From positions 1-64,000 of the forward strand of contig MGXT01000027.1 in NCBI GenBank assembly GCA_001801465.1: a DNA stretch of 64,000 nt, written 5' to 3'. A model generated the notes under the pieces. It ran no database searches. It was not told the origin of the DNA and saw only the letters and a program-made list of their open reading frames with translations. Below are positions 47,009 through 55,536 of the stretch, piece after piece (within the stretch, counting starts at the first letter, position 1; every line of letters begins with the position of its first letter). Both the position numbers and the translations under genes were made by a program. The stretch comes from Gammaproteobacteria bacterium RIFCSPHIGHO2_12_FULL_35_23 (lineage in GTDB: Bacteria; Pseudomonadota; Gammaproteobacteria; UBA12402).

Positions 47009-47870
47009 TCAATGTTTTATTTTGCGATGAGTAAGGTAGCGAATCACAGCATAAAGGGCTAAAGCCGCTGCCAAGTGTTTTAAAGTATGGCCACTTACTA
47101 AATGTCCTGTTAACTGGTAAATACCATAATCAAAAAATTCAGCAATTTTGGCAATTCCATACCATCCTAAAGATTCTATTAGATAATAGATACCACTATA
47201 AGGGGAGGGAAATAATAACAAAATGATAATCATCATACTGATCGGATAAAACTGAGCCCAAACATAAAGCCGTAAATCACCATGCTCTAAGCTTTCACTA
47301 ATTTTCCATTGGATGGTAGCCAGTAAACCTAAAACAACCAAAGGTCCTAATAATAATAGCCCAATTCTGCAGTTTACTTGTTCCATAAAAATTGCGGAAA
47401 AATAAGCCCTGGTAATCATGCCTATCGGTAATCTGTCCCATAACAGCATTGCATTATTAGGATTAAGATGGTAGTAAGCAGAACCAGCGCCTATTAAAAG
47501 TGTTCCTATAAACAGCACGCCATAAGGCCAGCGTTCTTGAGAAGTAATAAAGTACTTATCAGCCCGTTTGTTAAAAATAGTATAAAGTCCTAAGCAGCCA
47601 ACAACAATAAAAAATATTGGAGGCAACATTAAAAAAGTTTTTAATCCCAAAAAATATTCGCTTATCTGCAAAATGATGATAATTAATATTTTGAAGGATC
47701 GGTGGCAATACTTGTAAAACAATAAAAGAGGCTAAGGTAAAAATAAATAAAATAATTACCGCTTGACGCAGGCTTAATTGCAAACACTTTATCTTCATAA
47801 GAATGATTATAAGACAAAAGACTGCCTCAGTGATGATTATTTCTAAAATTTTTAGCGCTAGGCCAATCAT
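47009..47870 (-). pseudogene. Ceramidase-like (CREST-family) membrane protein, frameshifted
   Basis: Two overlapping frames give one protein. 47870 down to about 47610 encodes 'YHHFADKRIFFGIKNFFNVASNI', matching the YHxFADxRxxxGIPNFxNVxSN start of alkaline ceramidase-like proteins. The other frame continues 'IFFIVVGCLGLYT...GAGSAYYHLNPNNAMLLWDRLPIGM' to the C-terminal 'VSGHTLKHLAAALAL'. The shift falls in an A6 run on the plus strand (47609-47614); one base fewer would restore the frame. The GSAYYH, LLWDRLP and HTLKH motifs hold the metal-binding His, Asp and His positions. It has about seven helices. It may be a true pseudogene, a phase-variable tract or a sequence error. Whether it acts on ceramide is unknown. 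Confidence 0.7.
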
Positions 47871-48081
47871 TAGCGCTGCAAATAAACAGCTAAATTTTAG
47901 TTAAAGCAAAATTATTTTTTAATACAAACCGTCTACAGATCTTACTTAATAAGTTACTTTTTCTAGTACAAATTACCCGTTGTTAGCAACTCTCCTTACA
48001 AATTTTTAATAATTGATGACCTATATTGTCATATTATACTGACAAAAAAAAAGCCTCTTTGATGACGAGATTTACAAAATC

Positions 48082-48098
48082 CTTAAGGTTTTCTTAAG
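48082..48098 (+). promoter_or_regulatory. PmrA box (perfect direct repeat)
   Basis: CTTAAG-GTTTT-CTTAAG at 48082-48098 matches the PmrA consensus (C/T)TTAA(G/T)-N5-(C/T)TTAA(G/T) at every position. A -10-like GATACT begins at 48118, 19 bases downstream, the usual layout for PmrA-activated promoters. The second half-site is also part of a perfect 16-bp palindrome (48088-48103). The next gene starts at 48193. Confidence 0.65.
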
Positions 48099-48192
48099 AA
48101 AACTGCGTTACCTTTTTGATACTACTTCAGCCCGGCTTTATTTAATGGCTGCTGTCCTATCATCAACACTAATCCAATACGAGGTATTACTT

Positions 48193-49116
48193 ATGGCTTT
48201 CGTGATGACCTATAGTGAAATTGAAAGAGTACTTAAACTAATTAATACTTTTTTACATAATGTCACCCCTAGACGTTTATTAGAACTTGCAGAAAACAGA
48301 AAATTAGTAAGCTTACCCCCTACTCAATACCAAACAGCTTTAGCAGAACCTGCAACACCTCCTGCTGTTGATGAGGCAAGCGGTTATGCTAAAGCTGAGG
48401 AAGGAGCTGGTGTTCCTGTAGTTGTTTCCACTTCTTCAGAGCGAACAGCTAAGTTGTTAGCTGGAACGACTCATATTGCTCCACCTATTGCTTTTCATCC
48501 TTCAGCACCGCCTGATGCAATTGCTGCTACTTTAACTCATCGTCTTGAAGAATGGCTATCACCAAGTGATGAAACACTCACTAGTGAAGAGCGCGCTATT
48601 CGAACTCATTATTATCACTTCTTATTAAGAGATGCCGCCTTAGAATTATTAAGAAAACGTAAAGAAGAGCAAGCCAAACATAGGCCAGCTAAAAGAAGAA
48701 AAACCAGCTCATCGCCTATTGATGAAATTTCAGCAAGCGATATGAGAAGAGCTCAAACTGCTATCGATAATAGTATTAAGCAGTATATCCCTTGTATTAA
48801 TTGGTGGACTGTTGCTTATGAAGGCCTACAAACTTTACTACTAGGTGGTGCGACAGCTGTATCAACCCTCATGGCTTTGAATGTCTTGCCTAGCTTTGAT
48901 AATGATAGCTTAGAAGTAAAAATTGAGACTAGCGCAGCCGCACTGGCAAGCGGTACCGTCACCGCAATCAGGCTTTATGAACATAGCCAAGCCATTCGTT
49001 TTTGGCGTGCGGCGCCTTATGGAGTCAGCAATATTCATCACAAAGTATGCGAACTTGTTACCCCTGCTAACGTTGATAGTGACACTGCTGCCGTTCCAAG
49101 GCTTACAATCTCCTAG
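48193..49116 (+). CDS. Effector candidate with nuclear-localisation-like basic cluster
   Basis: 307 residues from ATG 48193, which has GAGG 8 bases upstream; an in-frame ATG at 48145 has none. Not recognised by family. Residues about 30-130 are Ala/Pro-rich and probably disordered. A basic bipartite cluster follows at about 154-171 (RKRK, then AKHRPAKRRKTSSS; the KRRK codons are 48691-48702). Two moderately hydrophobic segments lie toward the C-terminus (LQTLLLGGATAVSTLMAL and SAAALASGTVTAI). It is preceded by a perfect PmrA box and followed by a terminator. The N-terminal about 45 residues loosely resemble the next gene's N-terminus. A nuclear or organelle-directed effector is a hypothesis. 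Confidence 0.62.
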   Translation: MAFVMTYSEIERVLKLINTFLHNVTPRRLLELAENRKLVSLPPTQYQTALAEPATPPAVDEASGYAKAEEGAGVPVVVSTSSERTAKLLAGTTHIAPPIAFHPSAPPDAIAATLTHRLEEWLSPSDETLTSEERAIRTHYYHFLLRDAALELLRKRKEEQAKHRPAKRRKTSSSPIDEISASDMRRAQTAIDNSIKQYIPCINWWTVAYEGLQTLLLGGATAVSTLMALNVLPSFDNDSLEVKIETSAAALASGTVTAIRLYEHSQAIRFWRAAPYGVSNIHHKVCELVTPANVDSDTAAVPRLTIS

Positions 49117-49132
49117 CTATTGACAGCGATTC

Positions 49133-49165
49133 CCCAAAGTAGTAAATAGCTACTTTGGGATTTTT
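49133..49165 (+). terminator. Rho-independent terminator
   Basis: 10-bp perfect stem CCCAAAGTAG / CTACTTTGGG (49133-49142, 49150-49159), 7-base loop, then A and T5. Located 16 bases after the 48193-49116 gene; it separates the two effector candidates. Confidence 0.92.
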
Positions 49166-49207
49166 AAGTTAAAATTATTTAACTCCCTATTACTTAAAAG
49201 AATAACT

Positions 49208-50674
49208 ATGCCAACCAGAAAGAAGTTTCTAACAATCGATGACATTAATATTCTAATTTGTACCCTGCGACATAATCTTTCTAATAGATACACCCTCACT
49301 ACTTTGAAAAAAATAGCTATTGGTAAAGTTGATCTACTCCCTATCCCCTCATTATTTATTGAAGAAATGCAACTCCATATACCAGAACAGGATAGAAATG
49401 GTAATTTAGTACTGAATGAAGAAGGCGATGCTTGTTTTCAAACTATTACTATTTTTAAATTTTGTACAACCAGAGCTGAGCAAACCCTTACTGATGACAG
49501 TAAATTAATTTACTTTTTTCATCACCCTCATTTATTGTTACACTTATTAGAACCTTCTGCAGAGTTAACCGCCAGCTTATTATTTATTATTCGTAAACTT
49601 TCACTCAAACTATTAGAAAAAAAATTATACGAAATTAGCGCTGATTTATCTGACGAAGGTATTATAAGAAAGTCTTCCTCTGAGTATACAATAAATTTAG
49701 GCCATCTGCATATGGCTCAAAATGCCTTAAGTAGAGATTTAAAAACTTTCCCATCTTTTTCACGGACACCTTTTTGTTGGTTAGCCTTTTTTTCATTTGC
49801 ATTATTTATTGCAACTATCTTACTAAGCAGACAATTTATTTTAACTAAAGGAAAATCGGTTGAAATTATTACAGAAGAAATTTCCCAACCAGTTCTTTAT
49901 GGGGTAAGCGCTTTAATTTCTTTATTACTTTCTTCTCTTGCAATTTTCTTAGCTTGTCGACGGGATTTACTACAACGTACTTTGGTTAGTCGAAAAACCC
50001 TTGACTTAATGATAGAAAAAATGCTAGTTGAAACCATTTCTATTTCAGGCCCTTTGTTACCTGAATCGGAAAGAAAGGCTGAGCCAACACCACCACTTGA
50101 TGAAAGCCATTCTTCAGCCCTACCTATTTCAGCTGTAGTCACTACTAGATCTGTAGACTCACGTCTCGGTGCTGGTACTGGACTTATTCCTCCCCCTCGT
50201 AGATCAAGTAGAGCGTCTCTTTCAAGAGCAGCTACCCAACTAAGAAGCGCAGCACTTCCTGCTCAAGCAGACACAACCACTATTTTCATTGATAATCCTT
50301 TAAGCAGTCAGGCAAGAAGTCAAAGCTTACCCGATCTTGCAGCATTAGGCAGCAGAGCCACTGATCTCTCTTCTTTGCCGTCAGACCAAAGAAGAGAACC
50401 AACTGCTGCTTCGGCACGCTCCGCTTCAGGCAGAGTGGCTTCGCAAAGTGAAATGAGATTATTTCGACCACCCAGACCGCCAAGAAGCTCAACCACTACA
50501 CAAAGCACAGTGCCTAGCTTACTTGAGGAGGTTGCCAATTATGGTTCAACTGCCAGAAGATATAGTGCCGGTAGTTTGACTGCGGCTGGTAGCTCAGCAG
50601 CTGTTCCTAGAGATTATCATTGTCTAATTGAAAGCACGCCAGCGTCAGCCAGGTCAAGCAGTTTAAACCCCTAA
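49208..50674 (+). CDS. Effector candidate: two membrane helices and a Ser/Arg/Pro-rich C-terminal tail
   Basis: 488 residues, not recognised. Residues 1-185 form a helical domain, 188-207 and 229-250 are a membrane hairpin (FCWLAFFSFALFIATILL and VLYGVSALISLLLSSLAIFLA), and 280-488 is a low-complexity Ser/Ala/Arg/Pro-rich tail. The tail contains RSQSLP at 370-375 (14-3-3 mode I-like), RPPRPPR at 420-426 (SH3-ligand-like PxxPxR) and RRYS at 450-453 (basophilic kinase-like). No signal peptide. Topology puts the tail on the cytosolic side if the hairpin inserts in a host membrane. It has its own promoter region after the preceding terminator. Host targeting is inference. Confidence 0.6.
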   Translation: MPTRKKFLTIDDINILICTLRHNLSNRYTLTTLKKIAIGKVDLLPIPSLFIEEMQLHIPEQDRNGNLVLNEEGDACFQTITIFKFCTTRAEQTLTDDSKLIYFFHHPHLLLHLLEPSAELTASLLFIIRKLSLKLLEKKLYEISADLSDEGIIRKSSSEYTINLGHLHMAQNALSRDLKTFPSFSRTPFCWLAFFSFALFIATILLSRQFILTKGKSVEIITEEISQPVLYGVSALISLLLSSLAIFLACRRDLLQRTLVSRKTLDLMIEKMLVETISISGPLLPESERKAEPTPPLDESHSSALPISAVVTTRSVDSRLGAGTGLIPPPRRSSRASLSRAATQLRSAALPAQADTTTIFIDNPLSSQARSQSLPDLAALGSRATDLSSLPSDQRREPTAASARSASGRVASQSEMRLFRPPRPPRSSTTTQSTVPSLLEEVANYGSTARRYSAGSLTAAGSSAAVPRDYHCLIESTPASARSSSLNP

Positions 50675-50724
50675 TATTTAAATACCCTTCTATTAAATAA
50701 TTAAATTAAAATTCAATAAGATAG

Positions 50725-51088
50725 ATGCGAAAATTACTGCTCAGAAAATTTCATACTGATTTGCCCATTAGAGCAAAAGCTTCTTGCGTAAAAAAATTTA
50801 CTGCTAATCATGAAAATAAAAAGTACGCACAAAAAATCTGAACAAGAAATTTATATTGACGCTAACCGACAAGGCTTATCACAGCCAAACAGATAAGAGC
50901 TTAAAGCTTAATATTTCTGAATCAGATAATACCTGGTTATTTTCGTATTAACCCTAATCAGACAAATAATAATATAAAATATCATTACCATAATACGCAT
51001 CTGGCATCACGAAGCAACTAAATTGGGAGTTTCATTAAATGAGCAGGATCAAATAGTTTATGCATTTAGAATAGCTAATAATAAATAG
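50725..51088 (+). pseudogene. Possible decayed gene in a 630-bp gap
   Basis: The gap 50675-51303 has no intact gene. Short open stretches in several plus-strand frames look protein-like: from the ATG at 50725 (38 codons), then a stretch with KAYHSQTDKSLKLNISESDN (about 50840-50950), and finally WHHEATKLGVSLNEQDQIVY in another frame ending at TAG 51086-51088. Together they suggest a small protein broken by frameshifts, but I cannot identify it and the assembly of fragments is speculative. From 51089 to 51303 I see only AT-rich sequence and the next gene's promoter region. Confidence 0.25.
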
Positions 51089-51303
51089 TTTTTATTCTAA
51101 TTAAGCAATCAATTTTATTTACCATACCTAATTTTCTTTACCATATACCTTTAAATTTACCTATATTTTTAAATTTTTATACCAGATAATTTAAAAACCG
51201 CTGGATATATTTTTATAATTAGCTATAAAATAATGATATCTTCTATCAATTCATAAGTTGATCAAAATTTAGCTCACGAGATTATTTAATAGGAGAGAGT
51301 CTA

Positions 51304-51777
51304 ATGAAACACTATAAGCAACTTGTTTTATCCGTGCTATTGAGCAGCTTGGTAATACAGGCTTTTGCTGCCAGCTCTAACCAAAAACCTTTTACTCCTT
51401 TACAACCCAGCACTTTTAGAGCTAAGGACTTTGCCTGCCCAGAGGTTAATTTAGTTCAGCACGCTTTATTTAATGAACAGCCAGGTAAAATTAAATTATG
51501 GCATGAATATGATTATCTACCCTGGCAAATTAGTGTTCCTAAAGGCGTGCCCACACCTGTCACCTTGCATGGCTTTGCTCAAGCCATTTGGCAACAAGGC
51601 AATCAAACTTTAACCTGTGTATATCCTATCAATAATAGTACTTATACTGTAAACGTTATTGCACAAACTAAAGTGCTGTGCCCTGATACAGTACCCTGGG
51701 AAGCTAGCTCTCAACAAACCATGTCATGTAAAGGTAAACCTGAACTTTGCATGTTTGATATCGTCAAAGCTAATTAA
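51304..51777 (+). CDS. Secreted cysteine-containing small protein (possibly DUF3757-like)
   Basis: 157 residues with a signal peptide (LVLSVLLSSLVIQAFA, cleavage before ASSNQ). The mature region has five cysteines (ACPE, TCVY, LCPD, SCKG, LCMF), suggesting disulfides made by the Dsb system. The CP...W...ISVPKG...F..A.WQQGNQTLTCVYP layout recalls small DUF3757-type exported proteins of Legionella relatives, with low certainty. AGGAGAG precedes the ATG. Shares a bidirectional terminator with glnA. Confidence 0.72.
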   Translation: MKHYKQLVLSVLLSSLVIQAFAASSNQKPFTPLQPSTFRAKDFACPEVNLVQHALFNEQPGKIKLWHEYDYLPWQISVPKGVPTPVTLHGFAQAIWQQGNQTLTCVYPINNSTYTVNVIAQTKVLCPDTVPWEASSQQTMSCKGKPELCMFDIVKAN

Positions 51778-51780
51778 AAA

Positions 51781-51804
51781 AAATCCCGCTCAAAGCGGGA
51801 TTTT
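51781..51804. terminator. Bidirectional Rho-independent terminator
   Basis: 10-bp perfect stem AAATCCCGCT / AGCGGGATTT with a 3-base loop (51781-51803). T-run on the plus strand and an A8 run on the left provide termination for both the secreted-protein gene and convergent glnA. Confidence 0.93.
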
Positions 51805-51822
51805 ATCTCATAGCTTTAAGCC

Positions 51823-53229
51823 CTATAAACTATAATAAAGATCAAACTCAACAGGATGAGGAACTAAACCCACTTGTTGAATTTCTTCACGCTTTAATTC
51901 AATATAAGCTTCTAACATGTCCTCAGAAAAGACACCTCCAACTGTTAAAAACTCATGATCTGCTATTAAAGCATCTAGCGCTTGACCTAATGAAGAACAA
52001 ACTGTTGGAATATTTTTTGTCTCTTCTGGTGGTAAATCATAAAGATCTTTATCCATTGGATCACCTGGGAGAATTTTATTTTTAATTCCATCAATACCAG
52101 CCATCATCATCGCTGAGAACGCAAAATAAGGATTAGCAGTAGGATCTGGGAAACGAACCTCAATGCGACGAGCACGCGGATCACTTACATAAGGAATTCG
52201 AATTGAAGCAGAACGATTACGTGCTGAATAGGCTAACATTACTGGTGCTTCAAAACCAGGCACTAAACGTCTATAACTGTTAGTACCAGGATTAGTGAAG
52301 GCATTTAAAGCACGAGCATGTTTTAAAATACCACCAATATAATATAGAGCATTTTCAGATAACCCTGCATATTGGTCCCCTGTAAAAATATTTTTTCCAT
52401 CTTTAGATAAAGATTGATGGCAATGCATACCATTACCATTGTCTCCGACTAATGGCTTAGGCATAAAGGTTGCAGTATAACCAAATTGATGTGCTACATT
52501 ATGTACCACATATTTTAAGGTTAATAACTCGTCGGCTTTTTTCAATAATGAATTAAAGCGAGTAGCAATTTCATTTTGATTACCGGTTGCTACTTCATGA
52601 TGATGCGCCTCAATCTTTAAACCCATGCTAGTTAGCACTTCACACATACAAGAACGTATGTCTTGTGAAGAGTCAACTGGAGGAACTGGAAAGTAACCAC
52701 CTTTAACACGTGGACGATGACCTAAGTTACCGCCATCATAAGTACGCCCTGAATTCCAAGCTCCTTCATCAGAATCAATACTATAAAATGCACCTCGAAT
52801 AGAAACTTCATGACGCATATCATTGAATAAGAAAAACTCAGGTTCTGGACCAAAATTGGCTGTATCTGCGATACCGGTTGATTTCAAATAGGCTTCAGCA
52901 CGAGCCGCTAAGGAACGTGGATCTCTTTCATACGGCAACATATTGCTAGGATCGACAATATTACAACGTAAAATTAATGTCGCTTCTTTATAAAAAGGAT
53001 CTAAAACAGCTGTTTCTTGATCGGGCATTAATATCATGTCTGAACAGTTAATTTTTTGCCAACCTTTGATAGAAGAACCATCAAACATCTTGCCTTCTTC
53101 AAAGAAATTTTTATCAGCCAAAAACGCTGGGATGGTAACATGTTGTTCTTTACCAATTGTATCAATAAAGCGCAAGTCTATATATTTGATCTTCTCATCT
53201 GCTATCATCTTCATGATATTATTTGCCAT
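51823..53229 (-). CDS. glnA: Glutamine synthetase type I
   Basis: 468 residues, GSI-beta length. Makes glutamine from glutamate, ammonia and ATP. '[10 protein letters not shown]', '[11 protein letters not shown]', '[10 protein letters not shown]', '[17 protein letters not shown]', '[25 protein letters not shown]' and the adenylylation-site segment '[11 protein letters not shown]' are present, so regulation by adenylylation is plausible. GGAG lies 7 bases before the ATG. The CDF transporter gene ends 36 bases upstream on the same strand. Confidence 0.97.
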   Translation of the reverse strand: MANNIMKMIADEKIKYIDLRFIDTIGKEQHVTIPAFLADKNFFEEGKMFDGSSIKGWQKINCSDMILMPDQETAVLDPFYKEATLILRCNIVDPSNMLPYERDPRSLAARAEAYLKSTGIADTANFGPEPEFFLFNDMRHEVSIRGAFYSIDSDEGAWNSGRTYDGGNLGHRPRVKGGYFPVPPVDSSQDIRSCMCEVLTSMGLKIEAHHHEVATGNQNEIATRFNSLLKKADELLTLKYVVHNVAHQFGYTATFMPKPLVGDNGNGMHCHQSLSKDGKNIFTGDQYAGLSENALYYIGGILKHARALNAFTNPGTNSYRRLVPGFEAPVMLAYSARNRSASIRIPYVSDPRARRIEVRFPDPTANPYFAFSAMMMAGIDGIKNKILPGDPMDKDLYDLPPEETKNIPTVCSSLGQALDALIADHEFLTVGGVFSEDMLEAYIELKREEIQQVGLVPHPVEFDLYYSL

Positions 53230-53265
53230 ATTTATGCTCCGCGTATTTTTAATAATTAAGAATGG

Positions 53266-54411
53266 TCATACTTGAAAAACTATACTGATCTTTGCAATAG
53301 TTTCAATATTAGCCAACACAGTGCAATACTGCGACTGAACTTCTTCTCCAGATAAATCCTTGCTCAGCAAGCTCAAAGGCATGACCAGCTGAATATAAAT
53401 CTTACCTGCTAAATAATCTAGTCTAGTTGTTAATAAATTTTTCCAGCCGGGTAAATTTTGACAATGTTTATTCAGGTCCGTCATGATCTGTTCACGATTT
53501 GGCAGATTAATATTAGGCTTAGTTTCTTCATCATCCTCAGGATCAATATGAATTGTGATGTCTTTGATATTTAAGAAAGCTTGCCGTAACTGCAGATAAG
53601 CCTTATCCCCAATATAGTGTCCTTCCGACACACTAATTCTAGGATCCACTTGTAAGTGCACATCAATAAAATATTTACCGCCCATGGTTCGACTGCGCAT
53701 TTGGTGCACAGCCTTGACACCTGGTGTTGCTGTAATCAAGGCAATTATTTTTTGCTTTTGCTGCTCATCAATACCAGTATCAATCAGTTCACGAATACTT
53801 TGCCAAGCCATTTGACCGCCCATTTTCACGATCATTAAAGCTACTATCATAGCAGCTAGACTATCCATAAAATGGACTCCAAGCAAAGTTCCAATTACAC
53901 CGATGAGAACTACTATGGAAGAAAAAGAATCACTTCGTCTGTGCCAGGCATTCGCTCTTAATAAACCTGATTCAATGCGTTTAGCTGTTCTTAAAGTATA
54001 ATAAAACAGCAATTCATTTACGACGACTGAAGCTGCTGCCACAACTATGACAAAAATACTGGGCATTTTCCCATATTGTGAACTCATTATTTCTCGAATA
54101 GAATCCACCAAGATACCCAGCCCGACCATAATTAAAAAAGCAGCCAAAGCAACTGTGGCAAAAGTTTCTATGCGTTCATGCCCATAAGGATGGTCCGCAT
54201 CAGGACCATGGCTACCCGCTTTACTTGCATAAAGCACTAAAAAATCTGTAACCAAATCTGAAAAAGAATGAATCCCATCAGCAATTAATGCCGTTGAATG
54301 TCCTAACCAACCAAACAAGATTTTTACAATGCTTAATAACAAATTAACCGCCGCACCAATTAAAGTAATGTGTTTAGCCTGGCGATAACGGGGATAGTCG
54401 ATATTATGCAT
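53266..54411 (-). CDS. Cation diffusion facilitator (CDF) metal transporter
   Basis: 381 residues, six membrane helices followed by a cytosolic CDF C-terminal domain. Metal-site motifs 'ADGIHSFSDLVTDFLVL' (TM2) and 'NAWHRRSDSFSSIVVLIG' (TM5) give the HxxxD/HxxxD quartet typical of the Zn/Fe/Mn-transporting CDF group; 'DADHPYGHERIETFAT' is the conserved loop. Proton-driven export of divalent metal from the cytoplasm. A C-terminal extension of about 80 residues follows the usual domain. Metal specificity cannot be fixed by inspection. Confidence 0.9.
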   Translation of the reverse strand: MHNIDYPRYRQAKHITLIGAAVNLLLSIVKILFGWLGHSTALIADGIHSFSDLVTDFLVLYASKAGSHGPDADHPYGHERIETFATVALAAFLIMVGLGILVDSIREIMSSQYGKMPSIFVIVVAAASVVVNELLFYYTLRTAKRIESGLLRANAWHRRSDSFSSIVVLIGVIGTLLGVHFMDSLAAMIVALMIVKMGGQMAWQSIRELIDTGIDEQQKQKIIALITATPGVKAVHQMRSRTMGGKYFIDVHLQVDPRISVSEGHYIGDKAYLQLRQAFLNIKDITIHIDPEDDEETKPNINLPNREQIMTDLNKHCQNLPGWKNLLTTRLDYLAGKIYIQLVMPLSLLSKDLSGEEVQSQYCTVLANIETIAKISIVFQV

Positions 54412-54549
54412 AGCGTTTGTTTCATCAACTTATAACTCTAGCTTTCTAGTATAAGAGTTTACTTAAATAAACAAAACCTATAAGTTGATTTTTATTGCAA
54501 AGCCCATGACAATAATCATTAAAGTATTACTAATAAGAGATGATATTTA

Positions 54550-55509
54550 ATGCTCAGCTTCTATCCCTCGATTAAGCCTTTTCATACTCTGATGCTAAAG
54601 GTTGATTCACTGCATACTATTTATGTTGAGCAATGTGGCAACCCTCAAGGCTTACCTATTCTTTTTGTACACGGCGGACCCGGCTCAGGTTGCTCAGAGT
54701 CTGACCGCTGTTTTTTCGATCCAGAGCTTTATCATATTATATTATTTGATCAACGAGGGGCTGGACGTTCTTTGCCCTATGCCTGTCTAGAACACAATAC
54801 CACTCAAGATTTAGTCGCTGATATGGAAAAAATCCGTCTTGAGCTGGGTATTGATAACTGGATAATCTTTGGCGGTTCTTGGGGCTCTACCTTAAGTTTG
54901 GCTTATGCACAAGCCCACCCTGATAAAACCTGTGCCTTAATTGTCCGTGGAATATTTTTAGGAACCCGACCTGAAATTAATTGGCTGTATTACAAGCCAG
55001 GTGCTGACTGGTTTTTCCCCGAGTTTTATGAAAATTTTCTCGCACCTTTAGCTGATAGGGATCTTAATAAAACTGATATTATTGAAGCTTATTATCAATT
55101 ACTGACAAGTGAAGATGAAATAAAACGATTAAATGCTGCAAAAGCTTGGTCTATTTGGGAAGCGCAAACGGCTACCTTAGATCCCAACAACAATAAACTT
55201 GAATTATTTTCCTCACCTCATTTTGCGTTAAGTTTTGCCCGTATTGAGTGTCATTACTTTACAAATAATTGTTTTTTTACTACCAACCAACTACTTCATA
55301 ACATGGATAAAATTGCACATCTCCCTGGTATTATTATTCAAGGACGTTATGATATGATCTGTCCACCTAAACATGCCTGGTTATTGCACAAAGCCTGGCC
55401 AGAGTCAGAACTATTTCTTATACGAGATGCTGGTCATGCCTCCAGTGAACCTGGCATAATAGATGGATTAATTCGTGCAACACAACGATTTGCAAAGAAA
55501 TTGGCTTAA
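54550..55509 (+). CDS. pip: Proline iminopeptidase
   Basis: 319 residues, peptidase family S33. Releases N-terminal proline from peptides. Canonical motifs: 'LFVHGGPGSGCSESDRCFFDP', 'ILFDQRGAGRS', nucleophile elbow GGSWGS, acidic residue in 'QGRYDMICPP' and His in 'RDAGHASSEPG'. Start ATG at 54550. It is followed 27 bases later by the mlaA homologue. Cytosolic. Confidence 0.92.
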   Translation: MLSFYPSIKPFHTLMLKVDSLHTIYVEQCGNPQGLPILFVHGGPGSGCSESDRCFFDPELYHIILFDQRGAGRSLPYACLEHNTTQDLVADMEKIRLELGIDNWIIFGGSWGSTLSLAYAQAHPDKTCALIVRGIFLGTRPEINWLYYKPGADWFFPEFYENFLAPLADRDLNKTDIIEAYYQLLTSEDEIKRLNAAKAWSIWEAQTATLDPNNNKLELFSSPHFALSFARIECHYFTNNCFFTTNQLLHNMDKIAHLPGIIIQGRYDMICPPKHAWLLHKAWPESELFLIRDAGHASSEPGIIDGLIRATQRFAKKLA

Positions 55510-55536
55510 TTAATTTTCAGGAAGAATTGACTAACT

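Noticed and set aside
49160..49200. TTAA-rich stretch before the 49208 gene as another PmrA box
   Set aside because: TTAA cores are 5, 10 and 15 bases apart, not the 11-base periodicity needed.
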